This document shows positions 1 through 8,240 of a DNA stretch of 64,000 bases, piece by piece (position 1 is the stretch's first letter; each line of letters starts with the position of its first letter). The notes under the pieces are model-generated. The model saw nothing but the letters and a program-made list of their open reading frames with translations, searched no databases and was not told where the DNA came from. Made by a program: the position numbers and the translations under genes. This DNA is from Pacificoceanicola onchidii (GTDB lineage Bacteria; Pseudomonadota; Alphaproteobacteria; Rhodobacterales; Rhodobacteraceae): NCBI RefSeq assembly GCF_004804335.1, contig NZ_SRXY01000003.1:248001-312000 (forward strand), given 5' to 3'.

Positions 1-1641
1 GACATCACCGCGCGCCCGGCGCTTGGCGTCGTGGGGCTGAAAGCGCGTGGCGGGGTCACGGCGGGGCTTGCCTTCATCGACAATGAAAAATGGCAGGTGC
101 TGGGCCGGATCGGGCGTGATCCGAGCATTGCCTCGGGCGATGCGGAGGTCTCGGGCGACATTTCCCTGCCTTTGCGCCGCGGGGTGACGCGCGACGATGT
201 CTCGCTCGCGCTCAAAGGCGTGCTGCGTGATGTGAGGAGCGACACGCTGGTGCCGGACCGGGTGCTGACGGCGGAGCGCCTGGAGATGGCCCTGTCGAGT
301 GCGGCGGTGACGCTGACCGGGCCGGTCATGCTCTCGGGCGTGCCCGCCACCGGCACGTGGCGGCAACCTTTGAACGGTGGCGCGGGCCGGGTGTCTGCGG
401 ATGTGACCGTGACGGACGAGACGTTGCGCGCCGCCGGGATCTCCCTGCCGTCCGGCATGGTGCGCGGCAAGGGCACGGGCAAGCTGGAACTGACCCTGCG
501 CAAGGGCGAGCGTCCCGGCTTCACGGTGACCAGCACGCTGGCGGGCCTTGGTCTCAGCGTGCCGCAATTGGGCTGGGGGCTGGGCACCGGGCAAACCGGG
601 CGTTTCCAGATCGCCGGTAGCCTGGGCAAGCCGATTGCCGTGGATGGCATGTCCCTCAGCGGGGCCGGGCTGGAGGCGAACGGCACGGTGGAGCTGACCC
701 AAAGCGGCAGCTTTGACGCGCTGCGCCTAGCCCGGATCAAAGTGGGGAACTGGCTCGACGCCAGCGCTGTCCTGCGCAATCGCGGTGGGGGGCGGGCCCC
801 AGCGATCGAGGTCAGCCAGGGCCGCGCCGACATGCGAACCGCGCCCTTTGGCACCTCCGGCAGCAGCAGTGGCAGCAGCGGCGGCGATCCTTCGGGCGGC
901 GGACCGCTGGCCCTGACGCTGGACCGGCTGCAGATCACCGACAGCATTTACCTTGACCAGTTCCGGGGCAATTTCGACACCGCGCGCGGGCTCGAAGGGC
1001 GCTTTGACGGGCGTCTGGGCGGCAAGGCCCCGGTCGAAGGCGAGGTGATCCCGCAGGGCGGGCGCAGCGCGTTCCGGGTCAAGGGTGAGGACGCGGGCGA
1101 CATCCTCAAGGCGGCAGGCATTCTCAAAACCGTGCAAAACGGCACGTTTGAACTCGATCTCAAGCCGGTGCCGGGGCAGGTGGGGGCTTATGATGGCCGT
1201 ATGCAAAGCAAAGGCCCGCGCCTGCGCAACGCCCCGGCCATCGGCGCGCTGCTCGATGCGATTTCCATTGTCGGCCTTCTGGATCAGGCCAATGGGCCGG
1301 GGATCTTCTTCACCGAAGTGGACGCCAAATTCCGCCTGACCCCCTCCACCGTGATCCTGACCGAAGCGGCGGCGGTTGGCCCTTCCATGGGGATTTCCAT
1401 GGACGGCTATTACGATATGAACAGCGGCTCGATGGACATGCAAGGGGTGCTCTCGCCGATCTATATCCTCAACGGCATCGGACGTCTGATCGCGCGCAAG
1501 GGCGAAGGGCTGATCGGTTTCAACTTCAACCTGCGGGGGCCGGTTTCGGGGCCGCGTGTCAGCGTGAACCCGCTTTCCGTTTTCACACCGGGCATGTTCC
1601 GCGACATCTTCCGCAGGCCGCCGCCACGGGTGGCGCAGTAG
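1..1641 (+). CDS. AsmA/YhdP-like (DUF3971) protein, C-terminal part
   Basis: The reading frame is open from the first base of the window, so this is the C-terminal part (at least 546 codons) of a larger protein whose start lies upstream. It contains long beta-rich repeats and a Ser/Gly linker (GSSSGSSGG) near the middle. The last 150 residues (ILKTVQNGTFELDLK, then GVLSPIYILNGIGRLI and GFNFNLRGPVSGPRV) resemble the C-terminal domain of AsmA/YhdP-like proteins. Members of this family are anchored in the inner membrane and span the periplasm; they are linked to lipid transport to the outer membrane. The exact subfamily is inferred from these motifs only. A 30-bp gap separates it from queA. Confidence 0.75.
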   Translation, partial: DITARPALGVVGLKARGGVTAGLAFIDNEKWQVLGRIGRDPSIASGDAEVSGDISLPLRRGVTRDDVSLALKGVLRDVRSDTLVPDRVLTAERLEMALSSAAVTLTGPVMLSGVPATGTWRQPLNGGAGRVSADVTVTDETLRAAGISLPSGMVRGKGTGKLELTLRKGERPGFTVTSTLAGLGLSVPQLGWGLGTGQTGRFQIAGSLGKPIAVDGMSLSGAGLEANGTVELTQSGSFDALRLARIKVGNWLDASAVLRNRGGGRAPAIEVSQGRADMRTAPFGTSGSSSGSSGGDPSGGGPLALTLDRLQITDSIYLDQFRGNFDTARGLEGRFDGRLGGKAPVEGEVIPQGGRSAFRVKGEDAGDILKAAGILKTVQNGTFELDLKPVPGQVGAYDGRMQSKGPRLRNAPAIGALLDAISIVGLLDQANGPGIFFTEVDAKFRLTPSTVILTEAAAVGPSMGISMDGYYDMNSGSMDMQGVLSPIYILNGIGRLIARKGEGLIGFNFNLRGPVSGPRVSVNPLSVFTPGMFRDIFRRPPPRVAQ

Positions 1642-1671
1642 GCGCGCCTGCGGTAGAGGGGCGCAAACCAC

Positions 1672-2730
1672 ATGAGTCCGCCCATGCATCTCTCCGATTT
1701 CGACTTTGACCTGCCCGATGAGCTGATCGCAACGCGCCCGGCCAAACCGCGCTCCTCCGCGCGTCTTCTGGTGGCGACACCTGAGACGATCACCGATGCG
1801 CGCGTCTCCGATCTGGTGGACTGGCTGAACCCCGGCGACCTGCTGGTGCTCAACGACACCCGCGTGATCCCGGCGCGGCTCTCCGGTCTGCGGCGGCGCA
1901 TGGGCGAGGCGGGCGCAACCGAGGCGAAGATCGAGGTCACCTTGCTGGAGCCGCGCGCCGACGGGACGTGGAGCGCCCTGGTCAAGCCTTTGAAAAAGGT
2001 GAAGGACGGCGAGACCGTGATCTTTTCGGACGCCCTGTCAGCCTGTGTCGAAGGACGCGGCGACGGGCAGGGCTACCTGCGGTTCAACCTCACAGGCGAG
2101 GACTTCGACGCGGCGCTGAACGCCGCCGGAGCCATGCCTCTGCCGCCCTACATCGCCGCCAAACGCGCGGCGGATGCGCAGGACCGCGAGGACTATCAAA
2201 CTGTCTGGGCGGAAAAAACCGGCGCGGTGGCCGCCCCCACGGCCTCCCTGCATTTCGATGAACCTCTGCTGGACGCCCTGCGCGCCAAGGGCGTTTTGTT
2301 CACCCATGTCACTCTGCACGTGGGGGCGGGCACCTTCCTTCCGGTCAAGGTCGACGATGTGACCCAGCACAAGATGCACGGCGAATGGGGCGAGGTCTCT
2401 GAAGCAGCCGCTCAGGCCATCGCGGACGCAAAGGCGCGCGGCGCACGGGTGATCCCGGTCGGCACCACTGCGCTGCGCCTCATCGAGACCGCTGCCCGCT
2501 CCGGCACGATTCAGCCGTACCGCGATGTGACCGACATCTTCATCTACCCCGGCTTCACCTTCCACGTGGCCGACGCGCTGATGACGAATTTCCACCTGCC
2601 CAAAAGCACGCTGATGATGCTGGTCTCGGCTCTGATGGGGCAGGAGCGGATCCGCGCTATCTATGATCACGCAGTCACCGAACGCTATCGCTTCTTCTCT
2701 TATGGGGACGCGTCGCTTTTGCTGCCCTAG
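1672..2730 (+). CDS. queA: S-adenosylmethionine:tRNA ribosyltransferase-isomerase QueA
   Basis: QueA transfers and isomerises the ribosyl group of S-adenosylmethionine onto 7-aminomethyl-7-deazaguanine in tRNA, giving epoxyqueuosine at the wobble position. The 352-aa length fits the family. Motifs include the N-terminal [52 protein letters not shown] and the C-terminal [16 protein letters not shown] second in-frame ATG four codons downstream (1684) would begin [11 protein letters not shown] and could be the true start. It is cytosolic and sits alone between the AsmA-like gene and an MFS gene. Confidence 0.96.
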   Translation: MSPPMHLSDFDFDLPDELIATRPAKPRSSARLLVATPETITDARVSDLVDWLNPGDLLVLNDTRVIPARLSGLRRRMGEAGATEAKIEVTLLEPRADGTWSALVKPLKKVKDGETVIFSDALSACVEGRGDGQGYLRFNLTGEDFDAALNAAGAMPLPPYIAAKRAADAQDREDYQTVWAEKTGAVAAPTASLHFDEPLLDALRAKGVLFTHVTLHVGAGTFLPVKVDDVTQHKMHGEWGEVSEAAAQAIADAKARGARVIPVGTTALRLIETAARSGTIQPYRDVTDIFIYPGFTFHVADALMTNFHLPKSTLMMLVSALMGQERIRAIYDHAVTERYRFFSYGDASLLLP

Positions 2731-2887
2731 GGATGACAAACCAAGGGTAAACCCCGAGCCTGATGGCAAAAATTCATCAACGGGCGCGCCCGCGACGTCG
2801 CAAAAGAGCAAATGGGTCGCTCGTGGCATAGGATGGCGGTGCGCGCCGTGTTAGTGATTCCGAACAACGTATCTGAAGGGCGCAGGC

Positions 2888-4165
2888 ATGTTCGACGTAA
2901 TCAGACAATCCTGGGCGCTTTTGCTCGGTATGCTCCTGCTCATGGTGGGCAACGGCCTTCAGGGCTCGCTTCTGGGTGTGCGTGGGGCCGAAGCCGGTTT
3001 TGGCGCAGGCACCATGTCGATCATCATGTCCGCCTATTTCGCCGGGTTCCTCGTCGCCTCGCGCATGGTGCCGGGGATGATCCGCCGGGTGGGACACGTT
3101 CGGGTCTTCGCCGCGCTTGGCTCTTTCGTCTCGGCAGCGCTCATCCTGTTCCCCGCCTTCCAGGACCCCATCGCCTGGACGTTCGGGCGCATGGTGATCG
3201 GGTTTTGCTTCTGCGGGGTCTATGTGACGGCGGAAAGCTGGCTCAACAATGCCTCCACAAACGAGACACGCGGCCAGACGCTTTCGGCCTACATGATTGT
3301 TCAGATGGCTGGCGTTATTGCCAGTCAGGGACTTCTCGTAGTGCCAGATGCCAGCGGGTTCCTGCTTTTCGTGATCCCGTCCGTGCTCGTTTCCATCTCC
3401 TTTGCGCCCATTTTGTTGTCAATTACACCCACCCCGGCGTTTGAATCGACCAAGCCCATGACGCTCAAGGAACTCTACGATGTCTCGCCCCTTGGCATGG
3501 TCGGCATGTTCCTGCTCGGCGGGATCTTCTCGGCCCAGTTCGGCATGGCGGCGGTCTACGGCACGCAAGCGGGTCTGACCCTCGGCCAGATCTCCATTTT
3601 CGTCGCGACCTTCTATGTCGGCGCGATGGTGATGCAGTACCCGCTGGGCTGGCTGTCGGACCGCACCGACCGCCGCAAACTCATCATGCTGGTCGCGGCA
3701 TTCGGCGGCGCGGCCTCGGTCTACGCGGTGCTTTCGGGGGGCGGGTTCTACGCCATCACTGCCGCCGCCTTCGTCATCGGAGGGTGCTCTAACCCTCTGT
3801 ATTCGCTGCTGATTGCCTATACGACGGACTTTCTGGAACCGGAGGACATGGCCAGCGCTTCGGGCGGGCTCCTGTTCATCAACGGGCTCGGCGCGATCAC
3901 CGGTCCGCTGGTTATCGGCTACGTTATGGAAGTTGTTGGTCCTTACGGTTTCTTTGTTCTGCTCGCGGTGCTGCTGGGCACCATGGCGCTCTATGCGTTG
4001 TTCCGCATGACCCGCCGTGCCGCGCTGCCCGTGGCAGACACCGGCAGCTACGCGCCGATCACCCCAAGCGCGACGCCGGTCTTCATGGAGGCCGCGCAGG
4101 AATACGCGATCGAAGCCGCCGAAGAAGCAGAGGCGGAAGAAGAGGAAGCCGGGGCGAGCAACTGA
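2888..4165 (+). CDS. Major facilitator superfamily transporter
   Basis: A 425-aa polytopic inner-membrane protein with about twelve hydrophobic segments. The loop GWLSDRTDRRKL (about residue 255) is the MFS inter-helix signature. Substrate cannot be read from the sequence; the architecture resembles the YcaD/sugar-phosphate-like branch common in Roseobacters. The last 30 residues are an acidic tail rich in Glu and Ala (EEAEAEEEE), probably cytosolic. Start chosen at the ATG preceded by GAAGGG seven bases upstream. The 157-bp gap before it separates it from queA, so it is probably transcribed on its own. Confidence 0.85.
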   Translation: MFDVIRQSWALLLGMLLLMVGNGLQGSLLGVRGAEAGFGAGTMSIIMSAYFAGFLVASRMVPGMIRRVGHVRVFAALGSFVSAALILFPAFQDPIAWTFGRMVIGFCFCGVYVTAESWLNNASTNETRGQTLSAYMIVQMAGVIASQGLLVVPDASGFLLFVIPSVLVSISFAPILLSITPTPAFESTKPMTLKELYDVSPLGMVGMFLLGGIFSAQFGMAAVYGTQAGLTLGQISIFVATFYVGAMVMQYPLGWLSDRTDRRKLIMLVAAFGGAASVYAVLSGGGFYAITAAAFVIGGCSNPLYSLLIAYTTDFLEPEDMASASGGLLFINGLGAITGPLVIGYVMEVVGPYGFFVLLAVLLGTMALYALFRMTRRAALPVADTGSYAPITPSATPVFMEAAQEYAIEAAEEAEAEEEEAGASN

Positions 4166-4319
4166 TGTTTGCGCACGCTCTGGCCGCCTGTCCCTAAACT
4201 TCCGGAATCCCTGACTTTCTTTTCATGTCAGCTATGACAAAAATCGTGATTACCCCTGAGTCCGCTCAGGCGTTAACGTTTTTGTAACAGTATTGCGTAG
4301 GCCGCACGGAGGAGTAGGT

Positions 4320-4898
4320 ATGGCGACGCCCGAGGATATCCTGGCATTCTGGCTCGACGAGGTCGGTCCGGGTGGTTGGTACAAGCAGGAAGACGCGCGG
4401 GATGAGACCATCCGCACCCGGTTCGGGGAAACCTGGAACGCCGCGATGGAAGGACGCTATGGCCTCTGGCTCACTTACCCGAGCGGCACTCTGGCCTATA
4501 TCATCCTGCTCGATCAGTTCTCCCGCAACATGTTCCGCGACGACGCCAAGGCCTTTGCCTCCGACAGTGTCGCGCTTGCGGCGGCCAAACAGGCCATTCA
4601 TCGCCGGTGGGATCTCAAGATCGACCCGCCCGCGCGCCAGTTCTTCTATCTGCCGCTGATGCACTCGGAGAACCTGTGTGATCAGGACCGCTGCGTGCGC
4701 CTTTTGAAGGATCGCATGCCCGGCGGGCCGGACAATCTGCTCCACGCACGGGTGCACCGCGAGATCATCCGCATGTTCGGCCGCTTCCCTTATCGCAACG
4801 AAGCACTGGGCCGCACCACAACCGCTGCGGAACAGGCGTTCTTTGATCGTGGCGGCTATGGCGCGGTTCTGCGGGACATGCAGCAAGTCGCCGCCTGA
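4320..4898 (+). CDS. DUF924 family protein
   Basis: A soluble 192-aa protein beginning MATPEDILAFWLDEVG, with ILLDQFSRNMFR in the middle and RFPYRNEALGR near the end. These are the conserved stretches of the DUF924 family, an all-helical TPR-like fold of unknown function. The ATG at 4320 was chosen over an upstream in-frame alternative because CGGAGGAG lies six bases before it and the family starts here. It is followed by a strong hairpin terminator, so it forms a single-gene unit. Confidence 0.88.
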   Translation: MATPEDILAFWLDEVGPGGWYKQEDARDETIRTRFGETWNAAMEGRYGLWLTYPSGTLAYIILLDQFSRNMFRDDAKAFASDSVALAAAKQAIHRRWDLKIDPPARQFFYLPLMHSENLCDQDRCVRLLKDRMPGGPDNLLHARVHREIIRMFGRFPYRNEALGRTTTAAEQAFFDRGGYGAVLRDMQQVAA

Positions 4899-4916
4899 TC
4901 CAGCCTCTGAAATATG

Positions 4917-4954
4917 AACCGCGTCCCGTCCTCGTCGGGGCGCGGTTTTCTTTT
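4917..4954 (+). terminator. Rho-independent terminator after the DUF924 gene
   Basis: Arms AACCGCG and CGCGGTT, with inner CCCG/CGGG pairing, are followed by TTTTCTTTT. It lies 18 bases past the stop codon and separates this gene from lpdA. Confidence 0.85.
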
Positions 4955-5004
4955 GCCGCAGCCTGCGTTAGCGTCAGACAAGACGATAAGGCAGGGAGGG
5001 CCGG

Positions 5005-6399
5005 ATGAGCGCATCGAGCTTTGACATGATCGTGATTGGCGCGGGGCCGGGTGGCTATGTCGCCGCGATCCGGGGCGCGCAACTGGGCCTCAAGGTCTGC
5101 GTGGTGGAACGCGAGCATCTGGGCGGCATTTGTCTCAACTGGGGCTGCATCCCGACCAAGGCGCTGCTACGGTCGTCAGAGATTTTCCACTACATGAAGC
5201 GCGCTGGCGAGTATGGGCTGAAGGCCGAAGGCATCAGCTTCGATCTCGACGCGGTGGTCAAACGCTCGCGCGGCGTGGCCAAGCAGCTGAACTCCGGCGT
5301 CGGCCATCTTTTGAAGAAAAACAAGGTCACTGTGATCATGGGCGAGGCACATCTGCCCGCCAAGGGTAAGGTGACGGTCAAAACGGACAAGGGCGAAGAA
5401 CAGCTCACCGCACCGTCGATTGTGTTGGCCACAGGCGCGCGGGCGCGGGAGTTGCCGGGGCTTGAGGCGGACGGCGATCTGGTCTGGACGTACAAGCATG
5501 CGTTGCAACCGCCCCGTATGCCCAAGAAGCTTCTGGTGATTGGTTCCGGAGCCATCGGCATCGAGTTTGCCAGCTTCTACGGCACGCTTGGCGCAGAGGT
5601 CACGGTGGTCGAGGTCATGGACCGCATCCTGCCCGTCGAAGACGCCGAGATCAGCGGTTTTGCCAAAAAGCAGTTCCAGAAGCAGGGCATGGACATCCGC
5701 GAGGGCTGCATGGTCAAGCAACTGGATCGCGGCGAGGGTACGGTGACGGCGCATCTCGAAAAAGGTGGAAAAATCACAAAAGAATCCTTTGATACGGTCA
5801 TTTCAGCGGTTGGAATTATTGGAAATGTCGAAGGGCTGGGGCTTGAGGGATTGGGTGTGAAGCTCGACCGGACCCATGTTGTGACCGATCCCATGTGCCG
5901 AACCGGCGTGGACGGGCTCTATGCGATTGGCGACGTCGCAGGCGCGCCCTGGCTTGCGCACAAGGCCAGCCATGAGGGGGTGATGGTGGCAGAGTTGATC
6001 GCGGGCGGGCATCCGCATGCGGTTGATCCGGACAGCATCGCAGGGTGCACTTATTGTCATCCTCAGGTTGCAAGCGTTGGTCTGACCGAAGCGCAGGCAA
6101 AGGAGCAGGGCTATGACATCAAGGTAGGCCGTTTCCCCTTCATCGGCAATGGCAAGGCCATTGCTCTGGGCGAAGCGGAAGGGCTGATCAAAACCATCTT
6201 CGACGCCAAAACCGGCGCGCTGCTGGGCGCGCATATGGTTGGGGCAGAGGTGACCGAGCTTATTCAGGGCTATGTGGTCGGGCGGCAACTTGAGACCACC
6301 GAAGAGGACCTGATGAACACGGTCTTCCCGCATCCGACGCTGTCCGAGATGATGCACGAAAGCGTGCTGGACGCCTTTGGCCGGGCGATCCATTTCTGA
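5005..6399 (+). CDS. lpdA: Dihydrolipoyl dehydrogenase (E3)
   Basis: A 464-aa FAD-dependent pyridine nucleotide-disulfide oxidoreductase that reoxidises dihydrolipoamide in 2-oxo acid dehydrogenase complexes and glycine cleavage, making NADH. Evidence: dinucleotide-binding GAGPGG at residues 12-17, redox pair CLNWGC with Cys43 and Cys48, a second nucleotide site VIGSGAIGIEFA near 178, and the dimer-interface HPTLSE with the active-site His near the C-terminus. No E1/E2 genes are beside it, so the partner complex is not defined by context. Bases 5760-5830 are locally AT-rich compared with the rest of the gene. Confidence 0.95.
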   Translation: MSASSFDMIVIGAGPGGYVAAIRGAQLGLKVCVVEREHLGGICLNWGCIPTKALLRSSEIFHYMKRAGEYGLKAEGISFDLDAVVKRSRGVAKQLNSGVGHLLKKNKVTVIMGEAHLPAKGKVTVKTDKGEEQLTAPSIVLATGARARELPGLEADGDLVWTYKHALQPPRMPKKLLVIGSGAIGIEFASFYGTLGAEVTVVEVMDRILPVEDAEISGFAKKQFQKQGMDIREGCMVKQLDRGEGTVTAHLEKGGKITKESFDTVISAVGIIGNVEGLGLEGLGVKLDRTHVVTDPMCRTGVDGLYAIGDVAGAPWLAHKASHEGVMVAELIAGGHPHAVDPDSIAGCTYCHPQVASVGLTEAQAKEQGYDIKVGRFPFIGNGKAIALGEAEGLIKTIFDAKTGALLGAHMVGAEVTELIQGYVVGRQLETTEEDLMNTVFPHPTLSEMMHESVLDAFGRAIHF

Positions 6400-6414
6400 C
6401 GTTTGATGCGTCAG
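6396..6414 (+). terminator. Weak hairpin at the lpdA stop codon
   Basis: Arms CTGACG and CGTCAG enclose a 7-nt loop, and the lpdA stop codon lies in the left arm. Only a short T-poor tail (GTTTGG) follows, so terminator activity is uncertain. Confidence 0.4.
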
Positions 6415-6416
6415 GT

Positions 6417-6683
6417 TTGGCCTTTGGCGGCCGTTCATCTCACCTCAGGCGCGGAATCAAGGCCGCAGGCCGCCGTGCCTATCGACGGGCCGTCCCCGCG
6501 GCACGGCGATTGGGTTTGTGTATCGAACCACATAGGCCTAGCGCGCCAGTTTCTACGATAAATCGAGGGGATCAGAGGTTTGATCGCCGTACCACAGCCC
6601 GTCGATGGGCGCGGCTTGCGCACTGACGATGAGGTCCCGGAACAAGTCCGAGACGGGTGTGCGCTCAATGACAACTCCAGGCC
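6417..6683. repeat. Dispersed intergenic repeat, copy A (about 265 bp)
   Basis: This gene-free stretch between lpdA and the HD-hydrolase gene is about 80% identical by eye to 29852-30116. Shared blocks include TAGCGCGCCAGT, GGGGATCAGAGGT and ATCGCCGTACCAC. A GCCGT/ACGGC hairpin is present in both copies. The 3' end carries a degenerate GTCCCGGA-type palindrome (6634-6654). No convincing gene is seen inside it. Confidence 0.8.
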
Positions 6684-6684
6684 A

Positions 6685-7284
6685 TCACCGCATCCCCAGC
6701 CTGTCAAAAAACGCCGCCGCCCGTGGCCTGACCCAATCCCAAAGCGCCGGTGCGCCATTGCGGATCTTTGCGCCGACACGGGTCTCGAAGGTCTCGAAAC
6801 TGACGTTGTAGTCCACCCAGGACCCGCCGCCGTTCGCAAGGTTCAGGTTTGGCGGCACGAAGCGGTCCAGTGACTTGGCGAACCGTGCCTCGGGCGTCTT
6901 ATTTGCCTCAAATTCGTCCCAGATCGCGCGGAACCGCATCGCCTGATCCTCTGGCAACAACCCGAAAATCCGATCCGCCGCCGCCTGTTCCTGCGCCTCG
7001 ATCGCCGCCGCGTCGTGCTCCCCGAACACCGGCGCGTCTCCCGCGTCGATTTCCACAAGGTCGTGCAAAATCAACATGGTGACCACCTTCGCCGTGTCGA
7101 TGTCCTCCGGCGCATGCTCGGCCAGGGTCAGCGCGAACAGCGCCACCTGCCATGAATGTTCGGCAGTGGTTTCCTTGCGCGAGCCATCGGCCAGCTTGGT
7201 GGCGCGGATGACGGATTTCAGCCGGTCGGCTTCCATGAGAAAGGCCATTTGGGCGTCGAGGCGGGATGTGTCAGACTGCATCAT
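6685..7284 (-). CDS. HD-domain hydrolase (YfbR/HDDC2-like 5'-nucleotidase)
   Basis: A 199-aa HD-domain metal phosphohydrolase. The ligand set reads TTAEHSWQVA, then LILHDLVEIDAGD, the His...HD...Glu/Asp pattern of the YfbR/HDDC2 deoxynucleoside 5'-monophosphatase group. The start is the ATG ATG pair at 7284, since the open frame further upstream overlaps the oppositely oriented DUF1801 gene and shows no family similarity. It is divergent from that gene with a 36-bp gap, so the promoters must overlap. The exact nucleotide substrate is not determined. Confidence 0.85.
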   Translation of the reverse strand: MMQSDTSRLDAQMAFLMEADRLKSVIRATKLADGSRKETTAEHSWQVALFALTLAEHAPEDIDTAKVVTMLILHDLVEIDAGDAPVFGEHDAAAIEAQEQAAADRIFGLLPEDQAMRFRAIWDEFEANKTPEARFAKSLDRFVPPNLNLANGGGSWVDYNVSFETFETRVGAKIRNGAPALWDWVRPRAAAFFDRLGMR

Positions 7285-7320
7285 GACCAAGGTGTGACGC
7301 CAAGCGCGCAGGAGGGCAAG

Positions 7321-7752
7321 ATGTCCCAGAACAAGACGCAGGCAACGGGCACGGATGTGCCGACGTTCTTGCACGCCGTAGAGCCGCCGGGGCGCCGCGA
7401 AGATGCGCTGCAACTCGACGCCCTGTTTCGCCGCGTGACGGGCTTCACCCCGCGCCTTTGGGGACCGAGCATCATCGGCTACGGCGCCTATCACTACGTT
7501 TATGACAGCGGCCGCGAGGGCGATTTCCTGGCCACCGGATTTGCCCCGCGCAAAGCCAACATGGTGGTTTACATCATGCCGGGGTATTCGGATTTTTCCG
7601 ATATTCTGCAAAGGCTTGGGCCGCACAAGCTGGGCAAGTCCTGCCTCTATCTCGGGCGGCTCAGCCAGGTGGATCAGGATGTTCTGGCGGAGCTGATCCG
7701 GGCCGGGCTGGACGATTTGAACACACGCTGGCCGGTCCGCGCGGAGCCGTAG
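7321..7752 (+). CDS. DUF1801 family protein
   Basis: A 143-aa soluble protein. Motifs PRLWGPSIIGYGAYHY, NMVVYIMPGY and LGKSCLYLGRLSQVD are those of DUF1801 (YdhG-like) proteins, whose biochemical role is unknown. The ATG at 7321 is preceded by CAGGAGGG, a strong ribosome-binding site, which decides the start over the longer open frame. It ends one base before the convergent stop codon of the next gene. Confidence 0.88.
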   Translation: MSQNKTQATGTDVPTFLHAVEPPGRREDALQLDALFRRVTGFTPRLWGPSIIGYGAYHYVYDSGREGDFLATGFAPRKANMVVYIMPGYSDFSDILQRLGPHKLGKSCLYLGRLSQVDQDVLAELIRAGLDDLNTRWPVRAEP

Positions 7753-7753
7753 A

Positions 7754-8038
7754 TCACAGATTCTCGTTGTCCGATCCGGGCGCGATAGCCTCGGGGATCG
7801 CCTCGCCGCGCTTCCTCGCCTCCAACGCCTCTTTGACGTGTTTGGTGAGGAACTCCCGCCCACGGCGCTCCGCAAGGCGAATTCGGATCGACGTCAGATA
7901 CGCTTCTTCGGCGGTCTGCGACGAGGCCCCAAGCACCTTGGCCACCTGTTCGTACAGCCGGTCTTCATCCAGCGCGTCCATCGCTTTGATGGTGTCAGCG
8001 GCGAGTTTGTCTGCAAGGTCTTCGAGCACGGATGACAT
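7754..8038 (-). CDS. Conserved hypothetical protein
   Basis: A 94-aa mostly helical acidic protein beginning MSSVLEDLADKLAADT, with no transmembrane segment or signal peptide. The helix LTSIRIRLAERRGREFLTKH is basic. I do not recognise a named family; similar small proteins are common in Rhodobacterales. The internal ATG at 8038 is chosen because the 26 residues upstream look like read-through of intergenic DNA. It is convergent with the DUF1801 gene, with stop codons one base apart. Confidence 0.65.
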   Translation of the reverse strand: MSSVLEDLADKLAADTIKAMDALDEDRLYEQVAKVLGASSQTAEEAYLTSIRIRLAERRGREFLTKHVKEALEARKRGEAIPEAIAPGSDNENL

Positions 8039-8200
8039 GCGGGTGCGATCTTTCCTGTAACGGGGCGGATGCGCGGCACTATGCCCAGCGGGCAGATGAA
8101 GCTCAACCCGCTGCAAAAAACTTGGCGGGCTTCAGGCTATTTTAACACTGGGCTGCTCTTTTGGACCTCGCTCTTGGGTGAGAGCGGAATGAATGAGATC

Positions 8201-8219
8201 CGGGCGTGTTTTGCGCCCG
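8201..8219 (+). promoter_or_regulatory. 5'-leader hairpin of the flagellin gene
   Basis: Arms CGGGCG and CGCCCG enclose a 7-nt loop, 21 bases before the flagellin ATG. In Caulobacter, flagellin mRNA leaders are targets of the post-transcriptional regulator FlbT; whether this hairpin has such a role is inference only. Confidence 0.35.
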
Positions 8220-8240
8220 CATCACTTTGGGTGGGTGAAA

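Noticed and set aside
6417-6626. A 69-codon open frame in repeat copy A
   Set aside because: The matching frame in copy B is stopped early (GDQR then stop), so it is more likely a by-product of the repeat than a gene.
7285-7875. N-terminal extension of the HD hydrolase
   Set aside because: The extension overlaps the DUF1801 gene in antisense and carries no family similarity; ATG at 7284 gives the usual protein.
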